A stretch of 64,000 nucleotides of DNA from JBBEAM01 sp040882845 (GTDB taxonomy: Bacteria > Pseudomonadota > Alphaproteobacteria > Kiloniellales > DSM-21159). The DNA is taken from contig JBBEAM010000007.1 in assembly GCA_040882845.1 (NCBI GenBank), forward strand, positions 744,001 through 808,000, read 5' to 3'. Position numbers and translations under genes: made by a program. Shown one piece after another: positions 19,455 through 26,546 of this stretch (positions are counted from its first letter, which is position 1; every line of letters begins with the position of its first letter). The notes below the pieces were generated by a model that had not been told where the DNA came from, ran no database searches, and was given only the letters and a program-made list of their open reading frames with translations.

Positions 19455-19529
19455 GGCCGTGATGTAGGGTCTGTGAAGGCGGCGCACCATAGGGCTTTGG
19501 CCGCGGCTGCGCCAGCCCCGGAAAGCGCT

Positions 19530-20750
19530 CTAGCTTTCGCCCACCTCCGGCGGCCTGGGAATATCCTGCGCCTTGCCGCGTAGGATCAGACCCTCCTTGT
19601 CGTACATCGGCAGCTCGCAGACTTCGGCGGGCCGCGCCTCGCCGTCGCCACAGTCGACCTCGACCTCCGTTCCCGGCCCGAACTCCGGGTCGTCGAGCCG
19701 GACGATCGCCACACCGCAGCGCTGGAACGGCGACCAGGCGGAAGAGCAGACAGCGCCGGCGGAGGTTCCCCCGACTCTCAGACCGCGGCCGAGCCGGGCG
19801 ACGCCGCCTTGCACGCGCAGCCCCCAGGTGCGCCGCCGCCTGTCCGCGTCCTGCAGAGCGTCCTTGCCCACGAAGTTGTCCTTGTCCAGGTCGACCAACG
19901 CTCCGAGGCCCGCCGCGAAGGGGGTCACCGTGTCGTCGAAGTCGGTGCCGGCGTTGAGCAGCCCGGCCTCGATGCGGCGGGCGCCGCCGATCGCGACCGG
20001 GATCAGGCCGTAGGGCGCGCCGGCCTCGAGAATGCGCTCGCCAACCGCAGGGATATCGATGCCGGGCGCAAGATAGACCTCCCAGCCGAGCTCGCTGGTG
20101 AAGCCGGTGCGGGTGATCACGACCTCCTGACCCGCGATCCGGACGGTGGCGGCGTCGAAGTAGCGGAAGGGCTCGGGGGTGGACCCGTCGACCGCGTCCT
20201 GCAGGACCTTGAGCGAGTCGGGGCCCTGTACCTGGCTGATCCAGACGTCGGGGTCGAACACCTCGACGTCCATGCCGGCGGCGTGCGCCCTCAGCCAAGC
20301 CGTGAGGTCGCCGTCTGCCTGCCCGTACCAAAAGCGGTCTTCGTCCAGGCGCACGAGAACACCGTCGAGGAGCATGCCGCCGTCCGGGTAGCAGGCGATC
20401 TGGTAGCTGCAGCGCCCGACCCGGACCTTGGCCACGTCTCGGGTGAAGACGCGGTTCATCAGCTTCACCGCGTCGGGTCCGCGGACCTCGATCGGCAGCT
20501 CGCCGGTATGGCGCAGGATCGCCTGGCGGCGCAGCCGCCAGTAGGCGTCGTCAGGCGTCGCGCTGGTCATCGACATCGCCGTCAGCCGGCCGTTGTAGAT
20601 CGTGTACTCCGGACCGTAGGGCAGCTCCTGATAGACGAGGGGGTGCGGCGCCATGGTGCGCGCGAATTCGCTCGAGCGGCCAGCGTCGCTCGGCTGCGGC
20701 AGCACCGCGAAGCGCACATTCTCTTGAAGGTCTGGTCCGGTATCCGCCAA
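19530..20750 (-). CDS. GcvT/DmdA-family folate-dependent aminomethyltransferase-like protein
   Basis: The protein of about 406 residues aligns by eye with the glycine-cleavage T-protein fold: GRLTAMSMTSATPDDAYWRL, IEVRGPDAVKLMNRVFTRD, ISQVQGPDSLKVLQ, TGFTSELGWEVYL and a C-terminal barrel domain (about 310-400). These proteins move a methyl or one-carbon unit to tetrahydrofolate. It is not a standard gcvT, as gcvH and gcvP are absent nearby, and the N-terminus resembles the DMSP demethylase/sarcosine group more. I use TTG 20750 because GGAGAT stands four bases upstream; the frame is open a further 35 codons but those look non-coding. Confidence 0.75.
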   Translation of the reverse strand: MADTGPDLQENVRFAVLPQPSDAGRSSEFARTMAPHPLVYQELPYGPEYTIYNGRLTAMSMTSATPDDAYWRLRRQAILRHTGELPIEVRGPDAVKLMNRVFTRDVAKVRVGRCSYQIACYPDGGMLLDGVLVRLDEDRFWYGQADGDLTAWLRAHAAGMDVEVFDPDVWISQVQGPDSLKVLQDAVDGSTPEPFRYFDAATVRIAGQEVVITRTGFTSELGWEVYLAPGIDIPAVGERILEAGAPYGLIPVAIGGARRIEAGLLNAGTDFDDTVTPFAAGLGALVDLDKDNFVGKDALQDADRRRRTWGLRVQGGVARLGRGLRVGGTSAGAVCSSAWSPFQRCGVAIVRLDDPEFGPGTEVEVDCGDGEARPAEVCELPMYDKEGLILRGKAQDIPRPPEVGES

Positions 20751-20754
20751 GGCG

Positions 20755-20760
20755 ATCTCC
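20755..20760 (-). promoter_or_regulatory. Ribosome-binding site fixing a TTG start
   Basis: GGAGAT on the minus strand is separated by CGCC from TTG at 20750. It is the only good ribosome site in this stretch and is the reason for choosing the rare TTG start of the GcvT-like gene. Confidence 0.55.
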
Positions 20761-21030
20761 TGTCGGGCAAGGGGCGCAGAAAGTCTAGGGATAAAGCCAC
20801 GCCGCGCCGTCGGCCTATATCGCAAGGCCGACTTGGAACCCACAACGCGCGGCAAGCGGGCGTTCGGCGACGCGCCCGGCGCGCCATTTCCTGTCCGCTA
20901 TCGATGCTCCCTTTCGGGCAATCTTGCGCGCCTCACCGGCGGCGTGCCGCGATTCGAGGAGTGTCCGGGCCAGCTTTGCGCTCTTGACGCCTCCCCGGAA
21001 AAGGCCGAAAACCCTGGCGTTTCTTAGACC

Positions 21031-21107
21031 CGGGGAGTGGCGCAGCCTGGTAGCGCATCTGCTTTGGGAGCAGAGGGTCGCTGGTTCGAATCCAGTCTCC
21101 CCGACCA
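21031..21107 (+). tRNA. tRNA-Pro (anticodon TGG)
   Basis: The 77-nt cloverleaf has acceptor CGGGGAG paired with CTCCCCG, the D-arm GCGC..GCGC, anticodon stem TCTGC/GCAGA with loop TTTGGGA (anticodon TGG at 21065-21067), T-loop TTCGAAT and an encoded CCA end. A TTGACG box at 20984-20989 may be the -35 of its promoter, though the -10 is weak. Confidence 0.97.
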
Positions 21108-21165
21108 CTGCGCGAAGATGCTACAAAGTCCCTCGAACGAGGGCGAAGGACGAGGACGAAGAGGC

Positions 21166-21471
21166 ATGCAGGTCAGGATCTTCCGCTCCCCCAAGACGGC
21201 GATGCAGTCGGGCCGTGCCAACACCAAGCGCTGGGTGCTGGAGTACGAGCCGCAGCGCGGCCGCGAGGTCGAGCCGCTGATGGGCTGGGTCTCCTCCGCC
21301 GACACCCGCCAGCAGGTCCGGATGTTCTTCGAGACCGAGGCCGAGGCCGTCGCCTACGCCGAGCGCAAGGGCTACATGTACACCGTCGAACGCCCGCGCG
21401 AGCGCAGCGTCAGACCGAAAGCCTACGCCGACAACTTCGCCTACACCCGCGTGGGGCGCTGGACGCACTAG
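21166..21471 (+). CDS. NADH dehydrogenase accessory subunit, NDUFS4/ETC complex I subunit family
   Basis: The 101-residue protein is similar to the conserved core of mitochondrial complex I subunit NDUFS4 (18 kDa): MQVRIFRSPKTAMQSGR, TKRWVLEYEP, LMGWVSSADTRQQVRMFF and RPKAYADNFAYTRVGRWTH. The family is found in alphaproteobacteria and mitochondria, where it stabilises the NADH-oxidising arm. The start at ATG 21166 has GAAGAGG upstream. It is a single gene just after tRNA-Pro, away from any nuo operon. Confidence 0.9.
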   Translation: MQVRIFRSPKTAMQSGRANTKRWVLEYEPQRGREVEPLMGWVSSADTRQQVRMFFETEAEAVAYAERKGYMYTVERPRERSVRPKAYADNFAYTRVGRWTH

Positions 21472-21604
21472 AAATAGCATTTGCGCCAGATTCGGCCCGA
21501 AGTCTCACGGATATTTCAGAATTCTAAGGCTTTTCGGTGCTATGGCTGCCGTTAATGTGCAGAACTGCGCACGCAATTTGGGTGCCGGATCAAGGAGAAT
21601 TCCA

Positions 21605-22153
21605 ATGAACGCCATCGTAAAACAGAGCCTTCGCGCCGTCCTCGTGGCCTCGGTCGCGGTAACCCTGGTCGGCTTGCCGGTCAGCTTCGACGGTTCCGAC
21701 CTGCAAGCCGCGCAGGCGGCTGGCGGTGGTGGTGGCGCTGGTGGCAACGGCGGCGGCGCTGGCGGCGGCGGTGGTGGCGCTGGCGGATCCGGCGGTGGTT
21801 CCGGCGGTGGTGCTGGCGGTGGCTCCGCAGGTGGAGCCGGGGCTGGTGGCAACGGTGTCGGGCCGGATGGGAGTGGCGCACCGGGAGCTGGAGGCGCTGC
21901 CGGCGCAGCCGGTACGGGCAATTCCGCTTCGGCGCCCGGTCAGAACGGAACTGCGCCCGGCCAAGCGACCTCGGCCGCGGCGACCTCGGGCACGACGACA
22001 GGTATCGGCACCGCGATGGCGGTGACAGCGACCAACCCTTCCACGCCGACAGGCCTGACGAACGCGGCTGAGAATGCCAATCCCAGCGCTGGAGCGCCGC
22101 AGCCCGAAGCAGAGACTGAGCCGACCATCGAAGTCGAAGTCCTTACGGACTAG
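21605..22153 (+). CDS. Exported glycine-rich protein of unknown function
   Basis: The 182-residue protein has a signal peptide (hydrophobic residues about 10-25, cleavage likely near AAQAA at 36-39). A glycine-rich tract made of GGG, GAGG and GGSGGG units follows (about 40-95), then an Ala/Thr/Ser/Pro-rich stretch and an acidic end (EAETEPTIEVEVLTD). ATG 21605 is preceded by AAGGAGAAT, an excellent ribosome site. I recognise no family. Low-complexity glycine tracts of this kind occur in surface or matrix proteins, but no sorting signal is visible. The reading frame is supported by the ribosome site, the signal peptide and the lack of internal stops; function is unknown. Confidence 0.7.
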   Translation: MNAIVKQSLRAVLVASVAVTLVGLPVSFDGSDLQAAQAAGGGGGAGGNGGGAGGGGGGAGGSGGGSGGGAGGGSAGGAGAGGNGVGPDGSGAPGAGGAAGAAGTGNSASAPGQNGTAPGQATSAAATSGTTTGIGTAMAVTATNPSTPTGLTNAAENANPSAGAPQPEAETEPTIEVEVLTD

Positions 22154-22234
22154 CTTTGAGCGGAGCGGGACCGTTTTCACCGCAGGACCTGAAATTCGGC
22201 CTTGCGGAAGGCGCGTGCGTCTGCATTTTTCGCG

Positions 22235-22240
22235 TATAGT
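22235..22240 (+). promoter_or_regulatory. Possible -10 element for tRNA-Arg
   Basis: TATAGT lies 27 bases before the tRNA-Arg gene, a fitting distance. No matching -35 hexamer was found at 16-18 bases, so support is limited. Confidence 0.3.
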
Positions 22241-22266
22241 CGTGGTGCAGGTCACGCGCTGACGAC

Positions 22267-22343
22267 GGCCCCGTAGCTCAGTTGGATAGAGCATCGGCCT
22301 TCTAAGCCGAATGTCGCTGGTTCGAATCCAGCCGGGGTCGCCA
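22267..22343 (+). tRNA. tRNA-Arg (anticodon TCT)
   Basis: The 77-nt cloverleaf has acceptor GGCCCCG paired with CGGGGTC (one G-T pair), D-stem GCTC/GAGC, anticodon stem TCGGC/GCCGA with loop CTTCTAA (anticodon TCT), T-arm GCTGG/CCAGC with TTCGAAT, and an encoded CCA end. It reads AGA codons. Confidence 0.97.
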
Positions 22344-22367
22344 ATTTTATTTAAAATCAGCGCATTG

Positions 22368-22718
22368 CTAATTTTTCTTCGCAAGCAGCTTCCGGAAGTC
22401 CGCCAGATCGTCCTTGAGCGCCTCCGTGGCCTTGTCTTCCAGGGCGCGGTAGCGGGCGACGGCGTCCTGGCCAAGCGGGGTGAGCGTGGCGCCGCCGCCG
22501 CCGGCGCCGCCGCGGCTGCGTTCGACCAGCGGTTCGGCGAAGTCGCCGTTCATCGCGTCGACCAGCAGCCAGGCGCGGCGATAGGACATGCCGAGACGCT
22601 TGGCCGCCTTGCGGATCGAGCCTTCGGCGCCGATGGTTTCCAGCAGCTTCGCCTTGCCGGGGCCAAGCGCGACGGCCTCGCCGATCAGCAGGCGAATCTT
22701 CGGCGGGACGTCAGCCAC
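22368..22718 (-). CDS. Stand-alone ModE-type winged-helix regulator
   Basis: The 116-residue protein corresponds to the N-terminal DNA-binding domain of ModE: LLIGEAVALGPGKAKLLETIGAEGSIRKAAKRLGMSYRRAWLLVDAMN is the typical HTH with the SYRRAW recognition helix. The glycine-rich wing (GGAGGGGATLT) and a C-terminal helix follow. The molybdate-binding TOBE/MOP domains of full ModE (about 260 residues) are missing, so molybdate sensing, if any, must be indirect. Its start lies inside the last codons of the lyase gene (8-bp overlap), making it the last gene of the sulfur operon. Confidence 0.85.
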   Translation of the reverse strand: MADVPPKIRLLIGEAVALGPGKAKLLETIGAEGSIRKAAKRLGMSYRRAWLLVDAMNGDFAEPLVERSRGGAGGGGATLTPLGQDAVARYRALEDKATEALKDDLADFRKLLAKKN

Positions 22719-23916
22719 CGGTCTTCTTCAGGTGGGTGGCGAGGCGGTCGAGCCCCGCCTCGAGATCGCCGATCAGGTCCTGGGCGTCCTCCAGGCCGCA
22801 GTGAATGCGGAAGGTCCGTCCCGGCGCGTTCCATTCGGTGGCCGTGCGCGAGGCCTCGGGCTTGGTCGGCATGATCAGGCTCTCGTAGCCGCCCCAGCTG
22901 GCGCCGATGCCGAAGTAGTCGAGCTCGTCCATCAGGGCGCCGAAGCCCGCCTTGCCGGGCGCCTCGCGCAGCACCACGCCGAACAGGCCGCAGCCGCCGG
23001 TGAAGTCGCGCTTCCAGAGGTCGTGGCCGGGGTCGCCGGGCAGCGGCGGGTACATCACCCGCTCGACCAGGGGATGCTCGGCCAGCCAGGAGGCCAGCGC
23101 CAGGCCGTTCTCGTAGTGGCGCTGGACCCGCACCGCCAGGCTGCGCAGGCCGCGCAGGCCGAGGAAGGCGTCGTCGGGACCGACCGCCATGCCCAGCGCT
23201 CCGTCGGTCTCGCGGATCCGGCGGTAGAGCGCCTCGTCGGCGGCGATGACGATTCCCAGCATCGCGTCGGAGTGGCCGACGATGAACTTGGTGGCGGCAT
23301 GGATCGAGATGTCGACCCCCTGGGCGATCGACTTGAAGTGCAGCGGCGTCGCCCAGGAGTTATCCATGACGACGGCAATTCCGGCCTGCCTTGCGGCCCC
23401 GGCGATGGCCGGGATGTCCTGCACCTCAAAGGTGACCGAGCCGGGGGATTCGACGAAGACCAGCTTGGTGTTGTCGCGAAACAGCTCGGCGATATCCGCG
23501 CCCAGCATGGGATCGTAGTAGGTAGTCTCGACGCCCATTCGCGCGAGGAAGCCGTCGCAGAAGCTGCGGTTCGGGGTATAGACAGTGTCGGCGACCAGGA
23601 TGTGATCGCCGGCCTGTGCCTGCGACAGGATGGCGACGGCGATCGCCGCCAGGCCGGAGGGGACCAGCAGGGCGCCGTAGCCGCCCTCTATCTCGGCCAC
23701 GGCCTCCTCCAGGGCGAAGTGGGTCGGCGTGCCCATGCGGCCGTAGAAAAGATGGCCCTTGTCGAACCTGTGACGGCGCGAGTCCATGAACTCGGCGGCG
23801 GTTTTCCGCAGCACGGTCGAGGTGTGATAGACGGGCGGATTGACCGCGCCATGATAGTCGTGGGGGCTGCGCCCCAGGTGCGACAGCTTGGTTTTGTCGT
23901 CGGCGTTGCGCTTCAT
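22711..23916 (-). CDS. metC: Cystathionine beta-lyase-like PLP enzyme (Cys/Met metabolism family)
   Basis: The 401-residue fold-type I PLP enzyme has the conserved tyrosine-arginine segment YGRMGTPTHFALEEAVAEIEGG, the cofactor loop PSGLAAIA, the Asp in VVMDNSWATP and the Schiff-base Lys210 in HAATKFIVGHSD. The NSWATP loop and overall order match bacterial cystathionine beta-lyase, which splits cystathionine to homocysteine. Related enzymes also release H2S from cysteine, so the exact reaction is inferred. It starts 7 bp after the GNAT gene. Confidence 0.88.
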   Translation of the reverse strand: MKRNADDKTKLSHLGRSPHDYHGAVNPPVYHTSTVLRKTAAEFMDSRRHRFDKGHLFYGRMGTPTHFALEEAVAEIEGGYGALLVPSGLAAIAVAILSQAQAGDHILVADTVYTPNRSFCDGFLARMGVETTYYDPMLGADIAELFRDNTKLVFVESPGSVTFEVQDIPAIAGAARQAGIAVVMDNSWATPLHFKSIAQGVDISIHAATKFIVGHSDAMLGIVIAADEALYRRIRETDGALGMAVGPDDAFLGLRGLRSLAVRVQRHYENGLALASWLAEHPLVERVMYPPLPGDPGHDLWKRDFTGGCGLFGVVLREAPGKAGFGALMDELDYFGIGASWGGYESLIMPTKPEASRTATEWNAPGRTFRIHCGLEDAQDLIGDLEAGLDRLATHLKKTGG

Positions 23917-23923
23917 GGCGGTC

Positions 23924-24943
23924 CTAAGAGTTGAACGCCGGGTCGCGGCGCGGGTCGTCGATTTTCATCCGCTTCTGTCCGACCGGTTCGAAACCCATGC
24001 GCTGATACAGCGGCAGGGCGCGGGGGTGGTCCAGGCTGTTGGTATTGACCGTAACGCGTTGGGGGTTGCTGCTCCAGGCGGTCTCGATGGCGATCGTCAG
24101 GAAATAGCTGCCGAGACCCCGCCCGACGAAATCCGGCAGCAGACCGAAGTAGGCGAGATCGACGCTGTCCTTCTGGCGCCGGTCGATCTCGAAATAGCCG
24201 GCGGGCACGCCGCCGGCGTAGAGAACATAGATCTCGACCCGGGGATCCTGGACGATGGCCGCCAGCTCGGCATCGCCGAGCAGCCGCCGTTCCCACCACA
24301 GCCAGTCGCGGCCGATCGCATTGTAGAGATAGCGGTAGAAGGCGACGGAGGGCCGCTCGGCATGCAGCAGCGCGAGCCGCAGGTCGACCGGCGGATGCAC
24401 CGGCTCCAGCTGCGGCGGCGCGGTCATTTCCAGATAGGTGATGGTGTAGGCGAGCTTGCCGTTTTCCTGATCGGCTGCGTCCGACGGCGGCGCATCGGCG
24501 GGGGCCTCGCCGCGGTCGATCAGCCAGCGTTCCATGAAATCGCAGGGGCTTTCGGTGTAGCCGATGGACTCGTAGAAGCCCTTCACCTTGGCGTTGCTGC
24601 GCCGCACGATGGCATGAATCTTTACGCAATCCTGGGCCAGCAGCCACTCCTCGGCGGCCTGCATCATGCGCCGCCCGTAGCCCAGGCCGCGGGCCGCCGG
24701 ATCGACCGCCAGGTAGTAGACCCAGCCGCGGTGGCCGTCGTGGCCGACGCAGACCGAGGCGGCGAGCCTATCGCCGTCGTAGCCAACCAGGACTTCAGCC
24801 GAGGCGGTGCGCTGCCACAGCGCCAGGTCGCGTTCCGGGACGTTGTACCAGCGGGTCAGGCCGCAGGCCTCCCAGAGCGCGACCAGCTCGGCGAAGCCGG
24901 CGTCTGCGTAGGCTTGGATGCGCAGTTCCCGGCTGGCGGTCAT
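23924..24943 (-). CDS. Tandem GNAT-family N-acetyltransferase
   Basis: The 339 residues form two GNAT domains. The first (about 1-155) resembles YpeA: ELVALWEACGLTRWYN at the start, the acetyl-CoA loop RGLGYGRRMMQAAEEW and a closing GFYESIGYTE. The second (about 170-325) has FYRYLYNAIGRDWLWWERR, VGRGLGSYFLTIAIETAW and YQRMGFEPVGQ. The second domain resembles GNATs found beside sulfur-metabolism genes, but no substrate is evident. The start overlaps the sulfurtransferase stop by four bases. Confidence 0.85.
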   Translation of the reverse strand: MTASRELRIQAYADAGFAELVALWEACGLTRWYNVPERDLALWQRTASAEVLVGYDGDRLAASVCVGHDGHRGWVYYLAVDPAARGLGYGRRMMQAAEEWLLAQDCVKIHAIVRRSNAKVKGFYESIGYTESPCDFMERWLIDRGEAPADAPPSDAADQENGKLAYTITYLEMTAPPQLEPVHPPVDLRLALLHAERPSVAFYRYLYNAIGRDWLWWERRLLGDAELAAIVQDPRVEIYVLYAGGVPAGYFEIDRRQKDSVDLAYFGLLPDFVGRGLGSYFLTIAIETAWSSNPQRVTVNTNSLDHPRALPLYQRMGFEPVGQKRMKIDDPRRDPAFNS

Positions 24944-25836
24944 TTCGCTTTCTTCGGCGATTTATCCGGCGGTCCGGTTTCGACCGGCGTGTCGCCGGGC
25001 AGGCCCCACTCCGACCAGGAGGCGTCGTAGAGCGCGGTTTTCTTATGTCCGGCGAGGTGCAGGCCGAAGGAAAGGACGGCGGCGGTGATGCCCGAGCCGC
25101 AGGTGGTGACCACCGGGCGTTCGGGATCGACCCCGGCCTTGGCGAACTTGTTTCTAATCTCGGCGAGCGGCTTGAAGGTGCCGCTCGCGCTATCGACCAG
25201 GTCGTTCCAGGGCAGGTTGAGACTGCCCGGGATGTGGCCCTGGCGGCGTCCCGGCCAAAGCTCCGGCGCCTCGCCGGCGAAGCGGTCGGCGGCGCGCGCG
25301 TCGATCACCTGCTCCCTACCGCTGTCGAGGTTGGTGCGCATGGCGTTGATGTCGCGCACCAGCCGGGCGTCGAGGCGTGCGGTGTAGCGGTGCGGCTCGC
25401 GCTCCACCTTGCCGCCCTCCAGTGGGCGGCCTTCGCTGCGCCACTTCTCCAGCCCGCCGTCGAGCACGGCGACGGGACCGTGGCCCATGGCCTTGAAGGT
25501 CCACCACACCCGCGGCGCCGACATCATCCCGCGGCGGTCGTAGACCACGAGCTGGTCGTCGTTGTGGATGCCCAGCGCCCCGATCAGCTCGTCGAAGTGT
25601 GCGGTCGAAGGCAGCATGTGCGGCAGCTCGCTGTCGGGATCGCCGATTTCGTCGATGTCGAAGAAGACGGCGCCGGGGATGTGCTCGGCCTCGTAGTCCT
25701 TGCGCGCCTGCTTCTGCTCCATCGGCAGGTAATAGCTGGCGTCGATCACGACCACGCCGGGATCGTCCAAATGCCCGGCCAGCCATTCGGTGGAGACGAG
25801 ACGGTCCTGGCTTTCCCTTGCCACTTCGGCTCCCAT
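24940..25836 (-). CDS. sseA: 3-mercaptopyruvate sulfurtransferase (two-domain rhodanese)
   Basis: The 298 residues make two rhodanese domains, with the catalytic Cys246 in the loop TTCGSGITAA. The CGSG(I/V)T loop marks mercaptopyruvate sulfurtransferases, in contrast to CRxGx[RT] of thiosulfate rhodaneses. The enzyme moves sulfur from 3-mercaptopyruvate, the transamination product of cysteine, to thiol acceptors as persulfide. ATG 25836 shares one base with the alaX stop (TGATG). The frame is open far upstream but there it overlies alaX and is non-coding. Confidence 0.93.
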   Translation of the reverse strand: MGAEVARESQDRLVSTEWLAGHLDDPGVVVIDASYYLPMEQKQARKDYEAEHIPGAVFFDIDEIGDPDSELPHMLPSTAHFDELIGALGIHNDDQLVVYDRRGMMSAPRVWWTFKAMGHGPVAVLDGGLEKWRSEGRPLEGGKVEREPHRYTARLDARLVRDINAMRTNLDSGREQVIDARAADRFAGEAPELWPGRRQGHIPGSLNLPWNDLVDSASGTFKPLAEIRNKFAKAGVDPERPVVTTCGSGITAAVLSFGLHLAGHKKTALYDASWSEWGLPGDTPVETGPPDKSPKKAK

Positions 25837-26546
25837 CAGGATGCGAAACGCAGGTTGATGCGCCGGTTCTGCCGGCCCTTGTTCTCGATCTTGCCGAGCT
25901 CGATCGGGCCGATCTCGCCGGTGCGCCGGACGTGGGTGCCGCCGCAGGGCTGCAGGTCGACGCCCTCGATCTCCAGCAGCCGCACCTGGCCGGCGCCGCT
26001 CGGCGGCTTGACCGACATGGTGCGCACCAGCTCCGGACGCTGCTCCAACTCGGCGTCGTCGATCCAGCGCGGGGCGACCGGATGATCCTCCTCGACCAGG
26101 CGGTTGAGCGCGCCGGCGATCGCCTCCTTGTCCAGGTTGGTGTCCGGCAGGTTGAAGTCGAGACGGCCCTTGCCGTCGCCGACCTGGCCGCCGGTGACGT
26201 CGCCCTCGACCACGGCGCAGAGCAGGTGCATCAGGGTGTGCATCCGCATCAGACGGTGGCGCCGCTCCCAGTCGATCTCGGCGGTGACGGCGCTGCCTGG
26301 CGCGGGCAGGGCGCTGCCCTCGGCAGGAATGTGCAGCACCTCGTCCGGGGCGCTGCCCTTGCGGGCGTCGGCGATGACGATCTCGCCGCCGTCGGCGAGG
26401 CGCAGCTTGCCGAGGTCGCCGGGCTGCCCGCCGCCCTCGGGATAGAACACCGTGCGGTCGAGCAGGATGCCCTCCGGGCCGGCCGAAACCACCTCGGCCT
26501 CGCAGTTCGTCAGATAGGCGTCGTCGCGGTACAGCAGTTCGGTCAT
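25836..26546 (-). CDS. AlaX-type trans-editing aminoacyl-tRNA hydrolase
   Basis: The 236-residue protein matches the editing domain of alanyl-tRNA synthetase: the glycine motif FYPEGGGQPGD (about 34-44) and the zinc ligands His103 and His107 (HTLMH) with Cys201 and His205 (CGGTH). AlaX-M proteins hydrolyse mischarged Ser-tRNA(Ala) or Gly-tRNA(Ala). Its position between cysteine synthase and mercaptopyruvate sulfurtransferase, overlapping both, is notable because O-acetylserine, serine and cysteine pools influence mischarging (inference). Confidence 0.92.
   Translation of the reverse strand: MTELLYRDDAYLTNCEAEVVSAGPEGILLDRTVFYPEGGGQPGDLGKLRLADGGEIVIADARKGSAPDEVLHIPAEGSALPAPGSAVTAEIDWERRHRLMRMHTLMHLLCAVVEGDVTGGQVGDGKGRLDFNLPDTNLDKEAIAGALNRLVEEDHPVAPRWIDDAELEQRPELVRTMSVKPPSGAGQVRLLEIEGVDLQPCGGTHVRRTGEIGPIELGKIENKGRQNRRINLRFAS

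Noticed and set aside
21024..21305. Minus-strand frame containing a GRLDSNQRP-type peptide
   Set aside because: It is the antisense of tRNA-Pro and the NDUFS4-like gene; the peptide is a well-known artefact of translating tRNA genes.
21720..21900. Possible CRISPR or satellite repeat in the GGT/GGC-rich stretch
   Set aside because: There are no regular repeat-spacer units; it is the glycine-coding tract of an open reading frame.
21031..22343. tRNA genes as integration sites of a mobile island
   Set aside because: No integrase, no direct repeat of a tRNA 3' end and no compositional shift were seen next to tRNA-Pro or tRNA-Arg.
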